Positions 34,320-43,669 are shown, numbered from the stretch's first letter. The stretch is DNA of 64,000 nt from Bog-473 sp963744935 (GCA_963744935.1 CAVUVM010000004.1:806001-870000); one strand, 5' to 3'. Notes: generated by a model not told the origin, from the letters alone. Translations and numbers: made by a program.

Positions 34320-35039
34320 ATGGCAACCACCCGCGACATTTCCTACGAAGCCGACGGCCGCACCATGGTCGGCACCCTGGCCCTCCCCGACGGCGACGGC
34401 CGGCGACCCGGCGTGCTGGTGTCCCACGAGGGACCCGGGCTCGACGACCACGCCCGCTCCCGCGCCGTGCGCCTCGCCGACGAACTCGGCTACGTCGCCT
34501 TCGCGCTGGACTACCACGGCGGCGGCCAGCCGCTGGCCAACCGCGACGAGATGATGACGCGCATCGGTGAGTTCCACGCCGACCCGCTCCGGGTGCGTGC
34601 CATCGGCAGCGCCGGGCTCGACATTCTCGTCGGTGAGGAACGCACCGACCCCGATCGCCTGGCCGCCATCGGCTATTGCTTCGGCGGCACGCTCTCCTTC
34701 GAGCTGGCACGAGGTGGGGCCGACCTCAAGGCCGCTGTGGGTTTTCACGCCGGGCTCGCCACGGCGCGACCGCAGGACGCCGCCAACATCCGCGGCACGG
34801 TGCTGGCGTTGATCGGCGCCGACGACCCCATCGTCGACAACGCACAACGGCGGGTTTTCGAGGAGGAGATGCGGGCCGGTGGCGTCGATTGGGAGCTCGT
34901 CGTCTATGGCGGCGCGGTGCATTCGTTCACGAACCCTCGGGCCAGCCAGATCGACCTGCCCGGCATTGCGTTCGACGAGCGGACCGACCGGCGCTCGTGG
35001 CAGGCGATGCTCGACCTCTTCGCCGAGGTGCTCGGCTGA
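34320..35039 (+). CDS. Dienelactone hydrolase family protein
   Basis: A 239-residue alpha/beta hydrolase from ATG 34320 (MATTRDISYEADGRTMVGTLALP). The nucleophile is Cys120 in IGYCFGGTLSFELARGG, the acid is Asp in LIGADDPIVDNAQR and the base is His in GGAVHSFTNP, the Cys-Asp-His triad of dienelactone hydrolases. Length is typical. It hydrolyses lactones or related esters in ring catabolism; the real substrate is unknown. It precedes an amidohydrolase on the same strand but with a separate operator-like palindrome between them. Confidence 0.9.
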   Translation: MATTRDISYEADGRTMVGTLALPDGDGRRPGVLVSHEGPGLDDHARSRAVRLADELGYVAFALDYHGGGQPLANRDEMMTRIGEFHADPLRVRAIGSAGLDILVGEERTDPDRLAAIGYCFGGTLSFELARGGADLKAAVGFHAGLATARPQDAANIRGTVLALIGADDPIVDNAQRRVFEEEMRAGGVDWELVVYGGAVHSFTNPRASQIDLPGIAFDERTDRRSWQAMLDLFAEVLG

Positions 35040-35076
35040 GCGGCGCGTGCGGGCCGCGGGCCGGCGCCAGCCGTTT

Positions 35077-35091
35077 CTGACGCCGCGTCAG
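35077..35091. promoter_or_regulatory. Palindromic operator-like site CTGACGCCGCGTCAG
   Basis: A perfect palindrome (arms CTGACG and CGTCAG around CCG), ending 17 bp before the amidohydrolase ATG at 35108. It shares the TGACG-N3-CGTCA core with sites before echA20 and the aldehyde dehydrogenase. Confidence 0.6.
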
Positions 35092-35107
35092 GTGCGGGCT
35101 ACGCTCG

Positions 35108-36316
35108 ATGACCATGCCTGAGCCCCTGCCCATGATCATCTCGGTCGACGACCACGTCGTCGAACCGCCGAACGTGTGGCAGGACCGTCTCCCGTCCAAG
35201 TACGCCGAGGTGGGTCCCCGGATTGTGCGCGCGCCGATGCCCGAGGTCGAGTTCCGGGGCGGTCAGCTCAAGGTCAAGCCGGGCTCGAAGGGTCTACCGG
35301 TCGATTGGTGGTACTACGAGGATCTGAAGCGACCGCTGCTGCGGGTCGACTCGGCCGTCGGCGTGCCGCGCGACGAGGTCACCATGAAGGGCGTCACCTA
35401 CGAGGACATGCGCCCCGGCTCCTACGAGGTCAAGCCGCGACTCGACGACATGGACGTCAACCACATTGAGGCCGCGCTGTGCTTCCCGACCTTCCCCCGT
35501 TTCTGCGGCCAGACCTTCACCGAGGCGAAGGACAAGGATCTCGGCCTCCTGTGCGTGCGGGCCTACAACGACTGGATGGTCGAGGAGTGGTGTGCCGACA
35601 CGGGTGGCCGTCTCATCCCCCTCTGCCTGATCCCGCTGTGGGACGCCGAGCTCGCAGCCGACGAGGTGCGGCGCAACGCGGCACGGGGCGTGCGCGCCGT
35701 GTGCTTCAGCGAGATCCCGCCGTTCTTGGGCCTGCCCAGCGTGCACGACCCCGACCACTACTGGGATCCTTTCTTCCGCGCCTGTGCGGAGACACAGACC
35801 ATCGTCAACATGCACATCGGGTCGTCGTCGAAGATGCCCTCGACGTCGTCGGACGCGCCGCCGGCCGTGGGCTCGACGCTGACCCACACCAACGCCACCT
35901 TCTCGCTGGTCGACTTCCTCTTCAGCGGCGTGTTCGTCCGCTTCCCCGATCTCAAGGTCGCCTACTCGGAGGGGCAGATCGGCTGGATCCCATACATCTT
36001 GGAGCGCGCCGACCGCGTCTGGGAGGACAACCGCGGCTGGGGCGGCGTGGCCGACATCGTGCCCGAGAAACCATCGAGCTACTTCAAGGACCACGTGTGG
36101 GGCTGCTTCTTCGATGACGCGCACGGGGTGCGCTCGGTCGAGGAGATCGGCGTGGACAACATCACCTACGAGTCGGACTACCCCCACTCGGACTCGACCT
36201 GGCCGCGCACGCGCGAGATCGCCGAGGAGCAGATGGCCGAATTGACCGACGAGCAGCGCCGCAAGATCGTGCGGGGCAATGCCATCGCACTCTTCGGGCT
36301 GGACTTCGCCGCCTGA
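35108..36316 (+). CDS. Amidohydrolase-2 family metal-dependent hydrolase or decarboxylase
   Basis: A 402-residue protein from ATG 35108 (ATG 35114 is the alternative start). It begins MIISVDDHVVEPPNVWQDRLP, where SVDDHVVEP replaces the usual DxHxHE metal site. It continues with AALCFPTFPRFCGQTF, AYNDWMVEEWCADTGGRLIPLCLIPLWD, NMHIGSSS, FPDLKVAYSEGQIGWIPYILERAD and YESDYPHSDSTWP (the second metal aspartate region). This is the ACMSD/amidohydrolase-2 group common in actinobacterial aromatic and steroid gene clusters. It may decarboxylate or hydrolyse a ring intermediate. An operator-like palindrome lies just upstream. Confidence 0.88.
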   Translation: MTMPEPLPMIISVDDHVVEPPNVWQDRLPSKYAEVGPRIVRAPMPEVEFRGGQLKVKPGSKGLPVDWWYYEDLKRPLLRVDSAVGVPRDEVTMKGVTYEDMRPGSYEVKPRLDDMDVNHIEAALCFPTFPRFCGQTFTEAKDKDLGLLCVRAYNDWMVEEWCADTGGRLIPLCLIPLWDAELAADEVRRNAARGVRAVCFSEIPPFLGLPSVHDPDHYWDPFFRACAETQTIVNMHIGSSSKMPSTSSDAPPAVGSTLTHTNATFSLVDFLFSGVFVRFPDLKVAYSEGQIGWIPYILERADRVWEDNRGWGGVADIVPEKPSSYFKDHVWGCFFDDAHGVRSVEEIGVDNITYESDYPHSDSTWPRTREIAEEQMAELTDEQRRKIVRGNAIALFGLDFAA

Positions 36317-36417
36317 TCCGGGTCCTGGTCGCCGCGCCACTCGTTCGCTCCCTATTCCGCTCCCGCTCCGCTCCTGCCTCCGCGTTCGCTTGCGCATTCG
36401 ACTTCGCACCTGACGGC

Positions 36418-37603
36418 ATGGACCTGCGTTACACGGCCTCGGAACAGGCATTCCGGGAAGAACTGCGCGCCTGGCTGGCGGCCACGCTGCCTTCCCTCAG
36501 CCCGCCGCCGCCACACGACGACTGGCCCGCCCGTCGCGGCCTACGACCTGGCCTGGCAGCGCACGCTCTACGACGCGGGCTACGCGGGCGTCGACTGGCC
36601 GGCCGAAGGGGGCGGGCGCGGCTCGTCGCCGGTGGAGCAGCTGATCTTCAAGGAAGAGTGTGAGCGGGCCGGCGCGCCCTACGTGGGCGTCAACTTCGTC
36701 GGCCTGCTGCACGCGGGACCGACCGTCATCGCCGAGGGGTCCCCGGCCCAGCGCGAGCGCTACCTGCCGGCCATCCTGCGCGGCGAGGAGGTCTGGTGCC
36801 AGGGCTTCAGCGAGCCCGACGCAGGAAGCGACCTGGCCTCGCTCCGCACGCGGGCCGTGCGCGACGGCGACGACTACGTCGTCACCGGCTCGAAAATCTG
36901 GACCTCGCACGCCGAGGTCGCCGACTTCTGCGAGCTGCTCGTGCGCACCGGCGACGAGGGCAACCGTGGCATCTCCTGGCTCATCATGCCGATGGACTCG
37001 CCGGGCATTGAGATCCAGCCGCTGCGCACGATCGAGGGCACGACGGAGTTCGCGCAGCTCTTCCTCAACGAGGTGCGGGTCCCGGTGGGCAACCGGGTCG
37101 GCGAGGAGAACGACGGCTGGCGCGTCACGATGGTGACGCTGTCCTTCGAACGCGGCACGGCCTTCGTGGGCGAACTGCTCGAGGCGATGCGTCTGTTGGA
37201 CGAGCTCGACGACATCGGCACGCGGCTCGATCTCTACACGCACGACACCGCCGGTTGGCGGCACCGCATCGGGCACCTCCGTGCCGCATTCGACGCCCTG
37301 TGGGCCCTCACCAAGCGCAACGTGTCCGAAGCCGCAGAAACCGGCGTGCCCGGCATCGGCGGGTCGGTGTTCAAGCTCTCCTTCTCCGAGCACGCGCAGG
37401 CGCTGGGTGACCTGGCCATGGAGATGCTCGAAGTGGCCGCGCTGTGCGCCGACCCGCTCACTCGTGACGGCACACCGATCGGCAACGCGGAGCAGGTGCA
37501 CAACTGGTTCAAGTCGATCAACCTCACCATCGCGGCGGGCACCTCACAGGTGCAGCGCAACATCGTGGCCGAGCGCATTCTTGGCCTCCCGAGGACGCGC
37601 TGA
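36418..37603 (+). CDS. Acyl-CoA dehydrogenase, frameshifted
   Basis: Two frames make one ACAD. The first starts at ATG 36418 (MDLRYTASEQAFREELRAWLAATLP) and breaks after DDWPAR. The second continues VAAYDLAWQRTLYDAGYAGVDWPAEGGG and runs to the stop at 37603. The break is near 36526-36534 in CCCGCCCGTCGCG: one extra base or a missing CG pair. The rest has SEPDAGSDLASLRTRAV, VTGSKIWTSHAEVADF, TIEGTTEFAQLFLNEVRVPVGN and TSQVQRNIVAERILGLPRTR. The stop overlaps the start of a second ACAD, giving the paired-subunit arrangement seen again here. Likely oxidises a steroid- or alicyclic-derived acyl-CoA. Confidence 0.87.
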
Positions 37604-38649
37604 TGGACTTCCGCGTCGGCGAGGCCGAGCGCGAGCTCGCCGAGGGGATCCGGGCCATGCTGGCCGGGCGGCTGCCGCTCGAGCGCATCCGGTTGCGTGA
37701 GGGCGAGGAGCGGACCGTCACCGCCGAGGAGTGGGCCGCGCTCGGCGAGACCGGGGTGTTCGCGCTGACGCTCCCCGAGCCGGCCGGTACCGGGCTCGGC
37801 CTCGCCGACGCCGCGGTCGTCTTCGAAGAACTGGGGCGGGCGCTGGTGCCCGGCCCGCTCGTCGGCACCTTCCTCGCCGCCACCTCCGATCTGGTACCCG
37901 GCGCGGCCCAGGGTCGGGCCCTCGTCGGGGTGGTTCTCGGGGGTGACAACGGAGATCCCTGGCTGGTCGAGCACCTGTCGTCACTCGACGCCGCGTTCTT
38001 CCTCCCCGGCGGCGGGCTCGGTGCGGGCAACACCTTGATGACCACGATCCGCGAGGCGGCCACGGCGCAGCGCGTCGCGGCGCCGCTCGACCCGCTCACG
38101 CCGCTGTGGCAGCTCTCCGAACGGCCGGCCGGCCGGACGCTGGAGGAACCCGGCGCCCGGCTCTTTTGCGACGGGGCGATCCTCACGGCCGCGCTGCAGG
38201 TGGGCCATGCGGCCGAATGCCTCGACCTCGCCGTCGCCTATGCCAAGGAGCGGCACCAGTTCGGCAAGCCCATCGGCAGCTTCCAGGCGGTCAAGCACAT
38301 GTGCGCCGACATGCTGGTGCGAGCTGAAGTGGCCCGGGCGGCGGTCCACGCGGCGGCCTGTCTCACCGACGCGCCTGACGTGCTCGCCGCGGAGGCGGAG
38401 GCGGCGGGCACCGCGCCCTTCGCCTGGATGCAACGAGCGGCCGCCGGCGCCAAGCTGCTGGCCGACGAGGCCGCCATCGCCAACGCCCGCACCGCGATCC
38501 AGGTGCACGGCGGCATGGGCTACACCTGGGAGGTGCCGCTGCACCTGCATCTCAAGCGGTCGCGTGTCCTGGCGACGGCCTTCGGCACGAAGAGCAGGCT
38601 CTCGTCGCTGGTCGGCTCCCCGCTGCCATCGACGCGGACGCAACCATGA
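37603..38649 (+). CDS. Acyl-CoA dehydrogenase, second subunit
   Basis: A 348-residue ACAD partner from ATG 37603, overlapping the previous stop (TGATG). It contains YAKERHQFGKPIGSFQAVKHMCADM and the C-terminal IQVHGGMGYTWEVPLHLHLKRSRVLATAFG. The N-terminal half is short and Ala-rich, and the middle domain is reduced, typical of the partner subunit of heteromeric ACADs. Resembles the product of the pair at 24421 in the same window, so the two operons probably arose by duplication or serve related substrates. Confidence 0.88.
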   Translation: MDFRVGEAERELAEGIRAMLAGRLPLERIRLREGEERTVTAEEWAALGETGVFALTLPEPAGTGLGLADAAVVFEELGRALVPGPLVGTFLAATSDLVPGAAQGRALVGVVLGGDNGDPWLVEHLSSLDAAFFLPGGGLGAGNTLMTTIREAATAQRVAAPLDPLTPLWQLSERPAGRTLEEPGARLFCDGAILTAALQVGHAAECLDLAVAYAKERHQFGKPIGSFQAVKHMCADMLVRAEVARAAVHAAACLTDAPDVLAAEAEAAGTAPFAWMQRAAAGAKLLADEAAIANARTAIQVHGGMGYTWEVPLHLHLKRSRVLATAFGTKSRLSSLVGSPLPSTRTQP

Positions 38650-38695
38650 ACGACACCACCGACATGGGCGACCCCGTCCGAAGGGAGTACCCGCG

Positions 38696-39679
38696 ATGAC
38701 CGACTCCGACTTGATCCCCGCCGACGTGGTGCGCACGGTGCCCGAGGGCGAGGTCGTCTACGGCATGCAGCTGCCCATCCAGTCGCAATCGACGCTCTAC
38801 GTCGCCGACTGGGAGAAAGATGCCGGCCCAGTCGAGCTGGCACGCATCGCGCGCGTCGCCGACGAGTCGGGCTTCTTCTACCTCGGCGTGTGCGACCACA
38901 CCGCGATTCCGCGCCGCCTGGCCGACGCCATGGGCACCATCTGGTACGACACGACGGCGACACTGGGCTGGCTCGCCGCGCTCACGACGCGCACGCACCT
39001 GCTCTCGCACGTGCTGATCCTGGCCCAACGTCATCCGCTGCGGGCGGCCAAGGAGCTCTCGACGATCGACGCGTTGTCGGGCGGCCGGCTGATCGTGGGG
39101 GTCGGAGCCGGCCACGTGCCCGAGGAATACGAGCTCCTCACCGGTGACTTCGACGAGCGCGGCCGCCACGCCGACGAGGCGGTGTCCGCGCTGGCCCGCT
39201 GCTTCACTGACGAATTCCCCGAGCTGCCCGGGCCCCGCTTTCCCGCCCGGGACATGGGACTGGGGCCGCGCCCGGTGCGCCAGCCCCGGCCGCCGATCTG
39301 GATCGGGGGCTCCTCACCGGCGGCGATCCGCCGCAGCGCTGCCTTCGGCGACGGCTGGTTGCCCCAGGGGACGCGCCGGCGCGACCTCCCCGGACAGATC
39401 GCCCGGCTCCGCGAGCTGCGAGCCGAGTTACGCGGCGACGCTCCCATCGACATCGGCACCATCGTCGAGCCGATCTATCTCACCTCGGGCGGCTCGGGCT
39501 GGGACGTGCCGGGCTGGGTGCTCTCGGGCGGCGGGGACGAAGTGGCGAGCTCGCTCCGGGAGCTGGTGGAGATGGGCGTGAACCACCTGCAAGTCCGATT
39601 CATGGCGCGCAGCGTCGAGGAGCTCTGCGAACAGACGGCCCGCTTCGGCGTCGAAGTCGCGCCCTTGCTGAACAGCTGA
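38696..39679 (+). CDS. LLM class F420-dependent oxidoreductase
   Basis: A 327-residue luciferase-like TIM-barrel protein from ATG 38696, with AAGGGAG upstream. It reads LARIARVADESGFFYLGVCDHTAIP, THLLSHVLILAQRHPLRAAKELSTIDALSGGRLIVGVGAGHVPEEYELL and RQPRPPIWIGGSSPAAIRRSAAFGDGWLPQG, standard for the F420-type group of luciferase-like enzymes. F420 use rather than FMN is inferred from the family. It follows two ACAD genes and may reduce a CoA- or ring-bound intermediate. Substrate unknown. Confidence 0.88.
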   Translation: MTDSDLIPADVVRTVPEGEVVYGMQLPIQSQSTLYVADWEKDAGPVELARIARVADESGFFYLGVCDHTAIPRRLADAMGTIWYDTTATLGWLAALTTRTHLLSHVLILAQRHPLRAAKELSTIDALSGGRLIVGVGAGHVPEEYELLTGDFDERGRHADEAVSALARCFTDEFPELPGPRFPARDMGLGPRPVRQPRPPIWIGGSSPAAIRRSAAFGDGWLPQGTRRRDLPGQIARLRELRAELRGDAPIDIGTIVEPIYLTSGGSGWDVPGWVLSGGGDEVASSLRELVEMGVNHLQVRFMARSVEELCEQTARFGVEVAPLLNS

Positions 39680-39701
39680 ACCGACCCCGGCCATAGGGTG
39701 G

Positions 39702-40391
39702 ATGGCGATGTTCTTCTCCTATGCACTCGGCGCGGTCATCCTGATCCTCGTCCTGCTGGGCCAGGTCAGGGTGCGGCCCGTGCCCCGGATCTTCCAGCCC
39801 CGGCTGCCCATCGTCATCGGCGTCATCGGGCTGATCGAGATGTTCTCCTACTCGGGCGACCACCATGTCTCGGGCACCGCGTGGGTCTGGGTGATCGGTA
39901 CCTTGGTGATCGGCGCGCTGGGCCTGGGCGCGCTACGCGGTCTCTCCATGCGGGTGTGGGCGGCCGACGGCTGGGTGCTGCGGCAAGGCAACGCGCTCAC
40001 CATGGGCCTGTGGCTGGTTTCACTGCTGGTGCATTTCGCCGGCGACGCGGGCGGTGACAACGCCGGCGCAGCCGGCCTCGTGGGGGCGAGCTTCTTGCTC
40101 TACCTCGGCGTCACGCTGGCGGTGCAGTACTACGTCGTGTACCGGCGCGCCGTGCCGTTGTGGGCCCAGCTCGGGCCGAACGCGGGCCGACCCCTCCAAG
40201 TGAACTTCACCCAGGGACCGGGCACCTTCTTTGCGACCTTCCGCTCGCCCGGCGCCGGACCCGGTGCTCCGGGCGGCTGGGGACCACCGGGGTCGGGGGC
40301 AGCGTCGGACAGCGACCCGACCATCATCGACGCGGAGGTCGTCGAGGACGACGACGGCAGCGGCCCGCCCGAGCTGTCGTCGCCTCACTGA
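39702..40391 (+). CDS. Membrane protein, DUF1453/CcdC-like
   Basis: A 229-residue protein from ATG 39702 with six or so hydrophobic helices in the first 150 residues: FFSYALGAVILILVLLG, PIVIGVIGLIEMFSYSG, WVWVIGTLVIGALGLGAL, LTMGLWLVSLLVHFAG and LLYLGVTLAVQYYVVY. A loop RGLSMRVWAADGWVLRQGNALTM resembles the DUF1453 pattern. The C-terminal about 60 residues are a Pro/Gly-rich, then acidic, cytoplasmic tail. No catalytic motif. Function unknown. It follows the F420-type gene by 22 bp. Confidence 0.7.
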   Translation: MAMFFSYALGAVILILVLLGQVRVRPVPRIFQPRLPIVIGVIGLIEMFSYSGDHHVSGTAWVWVIGTLVIGALGLGALRGLSMRVWAADGWVLRQGNALTMGLWLVSLLVHFAGDAGGDNAGAAGLVGASFLLYLGVTLAVQYYVVYRRAVPLWAQLGPNAGRPLQVNFTQGPGTFFATFRSPGAGPGAPGGWGPPGSGAASDSDPTIIDAEVVEDDDGSGPPELSSPH

Positions 40392-40412
40392 TCGTTCCTA
40401 CACTCGGCGTCC

Positions 40413-41078
40413 GTGACGGCGCCCCGCACCTTTAGCCAGCGGCCTTACGTCGGCCCGCCCGGTTCGGTCGAGCTCTTCTTGGTGCGCCACGGCGCGTCGG
40501 CCGACTCGCTCGAGGGCGAGACCTTCGAGCTGGTGGAGGGCCAAGGTGACCCTCCGCTCTCCGACGTCGGACGGCACCAGGCCGAGCTGGTGGCGCGACG
40601 CCTGGCGACCGAGCCCTTCGACGGGCTCTACGTCAGCAACCTGCAGCGGACCGCACAGACGGCCGCGCCCCTGGTCGCACGCAGCGGCATGACCCCGGTG
40701 GTCGACCCCGACCTGCGCGAGATCTTCCTCGGCGAGTGGGAGGGCGGGCTCCTGCGCCAGAAGGCTCACGACCGCGACCCGGCAATGGAACAGGTATGGC
40801 GGGAGGAGCGCTGGGACGTGATCCCCGGCGCCGAGTCCCGCGAGATCTTCGGGGGACGCCTGCGGCGCGCCATTCAGGCCATCACGGCGACGCACCCGGG
40901 TGGGCGCGTCGTGGTCTTCAGCCACGGCGCCGCCATCGGCGAGATCCTGGCCCAGGCCAGCGGCTCCAAGCCCTTCGCGTTCTTGAATGCCGACAACGCG
41001 TCGATCTCGCGGTTGGTGGTCACGCCCGATCGTTGGATCGTGCGCAGCTACAACGACACGGCACACCTGGCGGGGTAG
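40413..41078 (+). CDS. Histidine phosphatase family protein
   Basis: A 221-residue protein from GTG 40413. The phosphohistidine motif is LFLVRHGASADS. Other catalytic residues are Arg in SNLQRTAQTAAPL, Glu in LREIFLGEWEGG and His in VVVFSHGAAIGEIL. This is the phosphoglycerate-mutase-like fold. It may act on sugar phosphates, phosphoproteins or nucleotides; the sequence does not decide. It starts 21 bp after the membrane protein. Confidence 0.9.
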   Translation: MTAPRTFSQRPYVGPPGSVELFLVRHGASADSLEGETFELVEGQGDPPLSDVGRHQAELVARRLATEPFDGLYVSNLQRTAQTAAPLVARSGMTPVVDPDLREIFLGEWEGGLLRQKAHDRDPAMEQVWREERWDVIPGAESREIFGGRLRRAIQAITATHPGGRVVVFSHGAAIGEILAQASGSKPFAFLNADNASISRLVVTPDRWIVRSYNDTAHLAG

Positions 41079-41117
41079 GCCGAGGCCTCATTCGCCAAAC
41101 TGCGCAACACTGCTTTC

Positions 41118-41345
41118 GTGGCCGCCAAACGGAAGCGCCGACGCAAGCCGAAGCGGACCCTACCGCCTGTGCCCGACTACGTCCGCTACACCGGTGGCGG
41201 CAGGCGCTACTGGCGCCTCGGCGGCCCGCTCACGCGCGACCACGAGGCCGAGGCCAAGGCGGCCCAACGCAAGCGCGCGCCGGGTCGCGTCGGCCGCTTC
41301 GTCGTCCGCGTGCTGGGAGGCGGGACGTCCGAACCGCCCCCCTGA
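41118..41345 (+). CDS. Small basic protein, hypothetical
   Basis: A 75-residue reading frame from GTG 41118 (VAAKRKRRRKPKRTLPPVPDYVRYTGGGRRYWRLGGPLTRD). It is highly basic at the N-terminus, with a YVRYTGGGRRYWRLGG segment that looks conserved rather than random, and a basic C-terminal helix. It lies 39 bp after the phosphatase and may be cotranscribed. Possibly a nucleic-acid-associated small protein. No family recognised. Confidence 0.5.
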   Translation: MAAKRKRRRKPKRTLPPVPDYVRYTGGGRRYWRLGGPLTRDHEAEAKAAQRKRAPGRVGRFVVRVLGGGTSEPPP

Positions 41346-41402
41346 GCGTGGTGGCGCAGTCCGCGGCCTCCGGTGCCGGCGTCGGGTCTCGGAGCCTCGG
41401 GG

Positions 41403-43373
41403 TCAGGCGCGAACGATGCTCGTGCCCGGCGCAGGCGTCGCCTGGGGCCGGCGAAGCTCGGCGATCACCCCGGGCTTGGCCGCCGCGTGCAGTGCGGACT
41501 CGATCACCTCGGTGATCTCCGAGCCCACCAGCTCGTCGCGCTCGAGCAGGGCGTCGCGCAGGGCCTCGACCACCCCGGGGTGCTCGGCCACGATCGCCTT
41601 GGCGCCGTCGCAGGCGCCCATCAGCAGCGTGTCGAGCTCGGCACGAGCGTCTTTGTCTCCGAGCACCTTGTCCACGAGGCTGCCCGCGAAGTACCCGCTC
41701 CCGGCCGCCGCGACGGAGATGAGGGAATTGCCCATCCCGCAGGCACCGATCATCTGGGCGCCGATGGTCGTGGCAGCCGCAAGGTCGGACGCCGGTCCCG
41801 TCGACACCTCGTCGAACCACTGCTCCTCGGCGACCATGCCGCCCATGGCGATCTCGAGCAGGGCGTGCATCTCCTCGCTGCTCTTGGTGAACCGCTCCTC
41901 GGCGTCGGAGTGCTGGAGCAACCCGAGCGAGTCGCGCCGCTTGACGATGGAGAGCACGTCGAGCTGACGAGTCTGGCCCACGAAGTACGCCACGGTGGCA
42001 TGCCCCGCTTCGTGGGTGGCGACGCGCTCGCGCTCGTCGGGGGCGTAGATGGTCTCGTCGGTGACGCCGAGCTCAACCAGCATCTTGGCCTCGGCGACGT
42101 CGGACATGGTCATGGCCGAGCGGCCGTGAGTCAGCGCGATGACGAGCGACTCGTCCATGAGCCGCTCCAGGGCTGCCGGCGAGTATCCGAACGTCATGCC
42201 GGCGACGACGTCGACTGCGCTAGACCCGTCGAGATCGGCCTCGTGCGCCTTCTTTCCAAGGTAGTAGGCGACGATTTCGGCACGAGCCCGGCGCCCGGGA
42301 AGCCCGAAGTAGATGCTGCGGTCGAAGCGTCCCGGCCGGATGAGCGCCGGGTCGAGGTCGTCCTTGCGGTTCGTGGCCGCGACGACGAGCACGTTGGCCG
42401 GCGTCAGCTTTGGCTTGGAGAACTTGCTGGCGTCAGGCAGGTAGCGGTTGACCAGGTCGATCCACGCCGATGCGAAGCGCTGCCCGCGTGTCGGGCTGTC
42501 GAAGGACTGGAGCTGCACCAGCAGCTCATTGACGACACCCGTCACGCCCTCGGTGACCCCACTGCCGCCCTGCCCGCGCCGCGAGGCGCCGATGGCATCG
42601 ATCTCCTCAATGAAGCCGATGGCACCACCCTCCTTGCGGGCGTGCTTGCGCAACTGCTTGAAGAAGGAACGGATCTTGCGGTTCGTCTGGCCGTAGTACA
42701 TCGACTGGAAGGCGGAGGCCGACACGAAGAGGAACGGGACGTTGGCCTCCTTGGCCATCGCCTTGGCAACGAACGTCTTGCCCGTCCCGGGCGGACCCTC
42801 GAACAGGACACCACGACGGGCCGAGCCGCCCATCGTGTCGCGGAAGGTCTGGTGCGCGAGGAAGAGGTTCACAGAGCGCACCACCTCGGCCTTGATGGAG
42901 TCGATCCCGACCAGGTCCTCCAAACCGACAGCCGTCTCACCGGGCCGGATCAAGGAGTGCGGCGACCGGCCGGCACCGATGAAGGGCGCAAGCATGACCG
43001 CGCCGAGCATGAGGACGATGATGATGATCGGGAACGCGCCGCCGAACCAGTGCGGTACGTGTACCGAGGGGAAGATGCTGTGCCCGCTGACCCGGCGGAT
43101 GACGACCCAGCCCATGACGAGCGCAGTGACCGCCACGAGCCGGCGCAGGCGGGCGATCCGGTGTCGTTCCCGCGCCCGGGCCACGTCGGCGTTGCCGATG
43201 ATCGAGTCCCCCACGACCCCGGTCATCATCTCGGTCGGGCTCTTCCCCGGACCCTGGTCTGAGAGTCCGGGGTCGGGGTCGGGGTTCACCTCCAGTTTGG
43301 GCTGGAGACTGGGATGGCGGCCGGCGGAACCGGGGCGCGGCGCGCCAGGGATCACATCGCCAGGTCGACTCAT
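41403..43373 (-). CDS. FtsH-like AAA protease with unusual Walker B
   Basis: A 656-residue protein; I chose ATG 43373 (MSRPGDVIPGAPRPGSAG), with GGAG eight bases upstream, over the frame opening at 43424. An N-terminal membrane region (LVAVTALVMGWVVI, FPIIIIVLMLGAVMLAPFIG) precedes an AAA module with Walker A GPPGTGKT. The Walker B reads GFIEEIDAIG where FtsH has FIDEID, so the first Asp is Glu. The M41 protease part has the zinc site THEAGHATVAYF and the third ligand region GPASDLAAAT. All three zinc residues are present. It is a membrane-bound quality-control or regulated protease. N- and C-termini differ from housekeeping FtsH, so it is probably a second paralogue with altered ATP hydrolysis. 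Confidence 0.87.
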   Translation of the reverse strand: MSRPGDVIPGAPRPGSAGRHPSLQPKLEVNPDPDPGLSDQGPGKSPTEMMTGVVGDSIIGNADVARARERHRIARLRRLVAVTALVMGWVVIRRVSGHSIFPSVHVPHWFGGAFPIIIIVLMLGAVMLAPFIGAGRSPHSLIRPGETAVGLEDLVGIDSIKAEVVRSVNLFLAHQTFRDTMGGSARRGVLFEGPPGTGKTFVAKAMAKEANVPFLFVSASAFQSMYYGQTNRKIRSFFKQLRKHARKEGGAIGFIEEIDAIGASRRGQGGSGVTEGVTGVVNELLVQLQSFDSPTRGQRFASAWIDLVNRYLPDASKFSKPKLTPANVLVVAATNRKDDLDPALIRPGRFDRSIYFGLPGRRARAEIVAYYLGKKAHEADLDGSSAVDVVAGMTFGYSPAALERLMDESLVIALTHGRSAMTMSDVAEAKMLVELGVTDETIYAPDERERVATHEAGHATVAYFVGQTRQLDVLSIVKRRDSLGLLQHSDAEERFTKSSEEMHALLEIAMGGMVAEEQWFDEVSTGPASDLAAATTIGAQMIGACGMGNSLISVAAAGSGYFAGSLVDKVLGDKDARAELDTLLMGACDGAKAIVAEHPGVVEALRDALLERDELVGSEITEVIESALHAAAKPGVIAELRRPQATPAPGTSIVRA

Positions 43374-43617
43374 CACCGGACTCCGTTCATCCCCCGTGGA
43401 CGTTTCCAATCTAGAGAATCCCACAGGTCCTATGGGCTTGCGAAGTGACCAAAGTCATAAATGGACCCGCTGATCCTGGGATTGCGCCAGTTCTGTTCGT
43501 CCGTTGTGATTTCGGCACCGACGAGGACCCGGGTGCGGACGGCACACGGCCCGTCGACCTCGGTGACCAGCGGCGGTGCCAGCACCTTTGGCGGGCAGTG
43601 ACGAGTCGGGGTTGAAT

Positions 43618-43632
43618 GTGACGCGCCGTCAG
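43618..43632. promoter_or_regulatory. Palindromic operator-like site GTGACGCGCCGTCAG
   Basis: The core TGACG-CGC-CGTCA is a perfect palindrome at 43619-43631, 38 bp before the aldehyde dehydrogenase start (43670). It matches the cores before echA20 and the amidohydrolase. The 296-bp region 43374-43669 holds no gene that I can support. Confidence 0.6.
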
Positions 43633-43669
43633 ATCCGCCGGCACGCCTATCGCCGACCTGGGAGCACAC

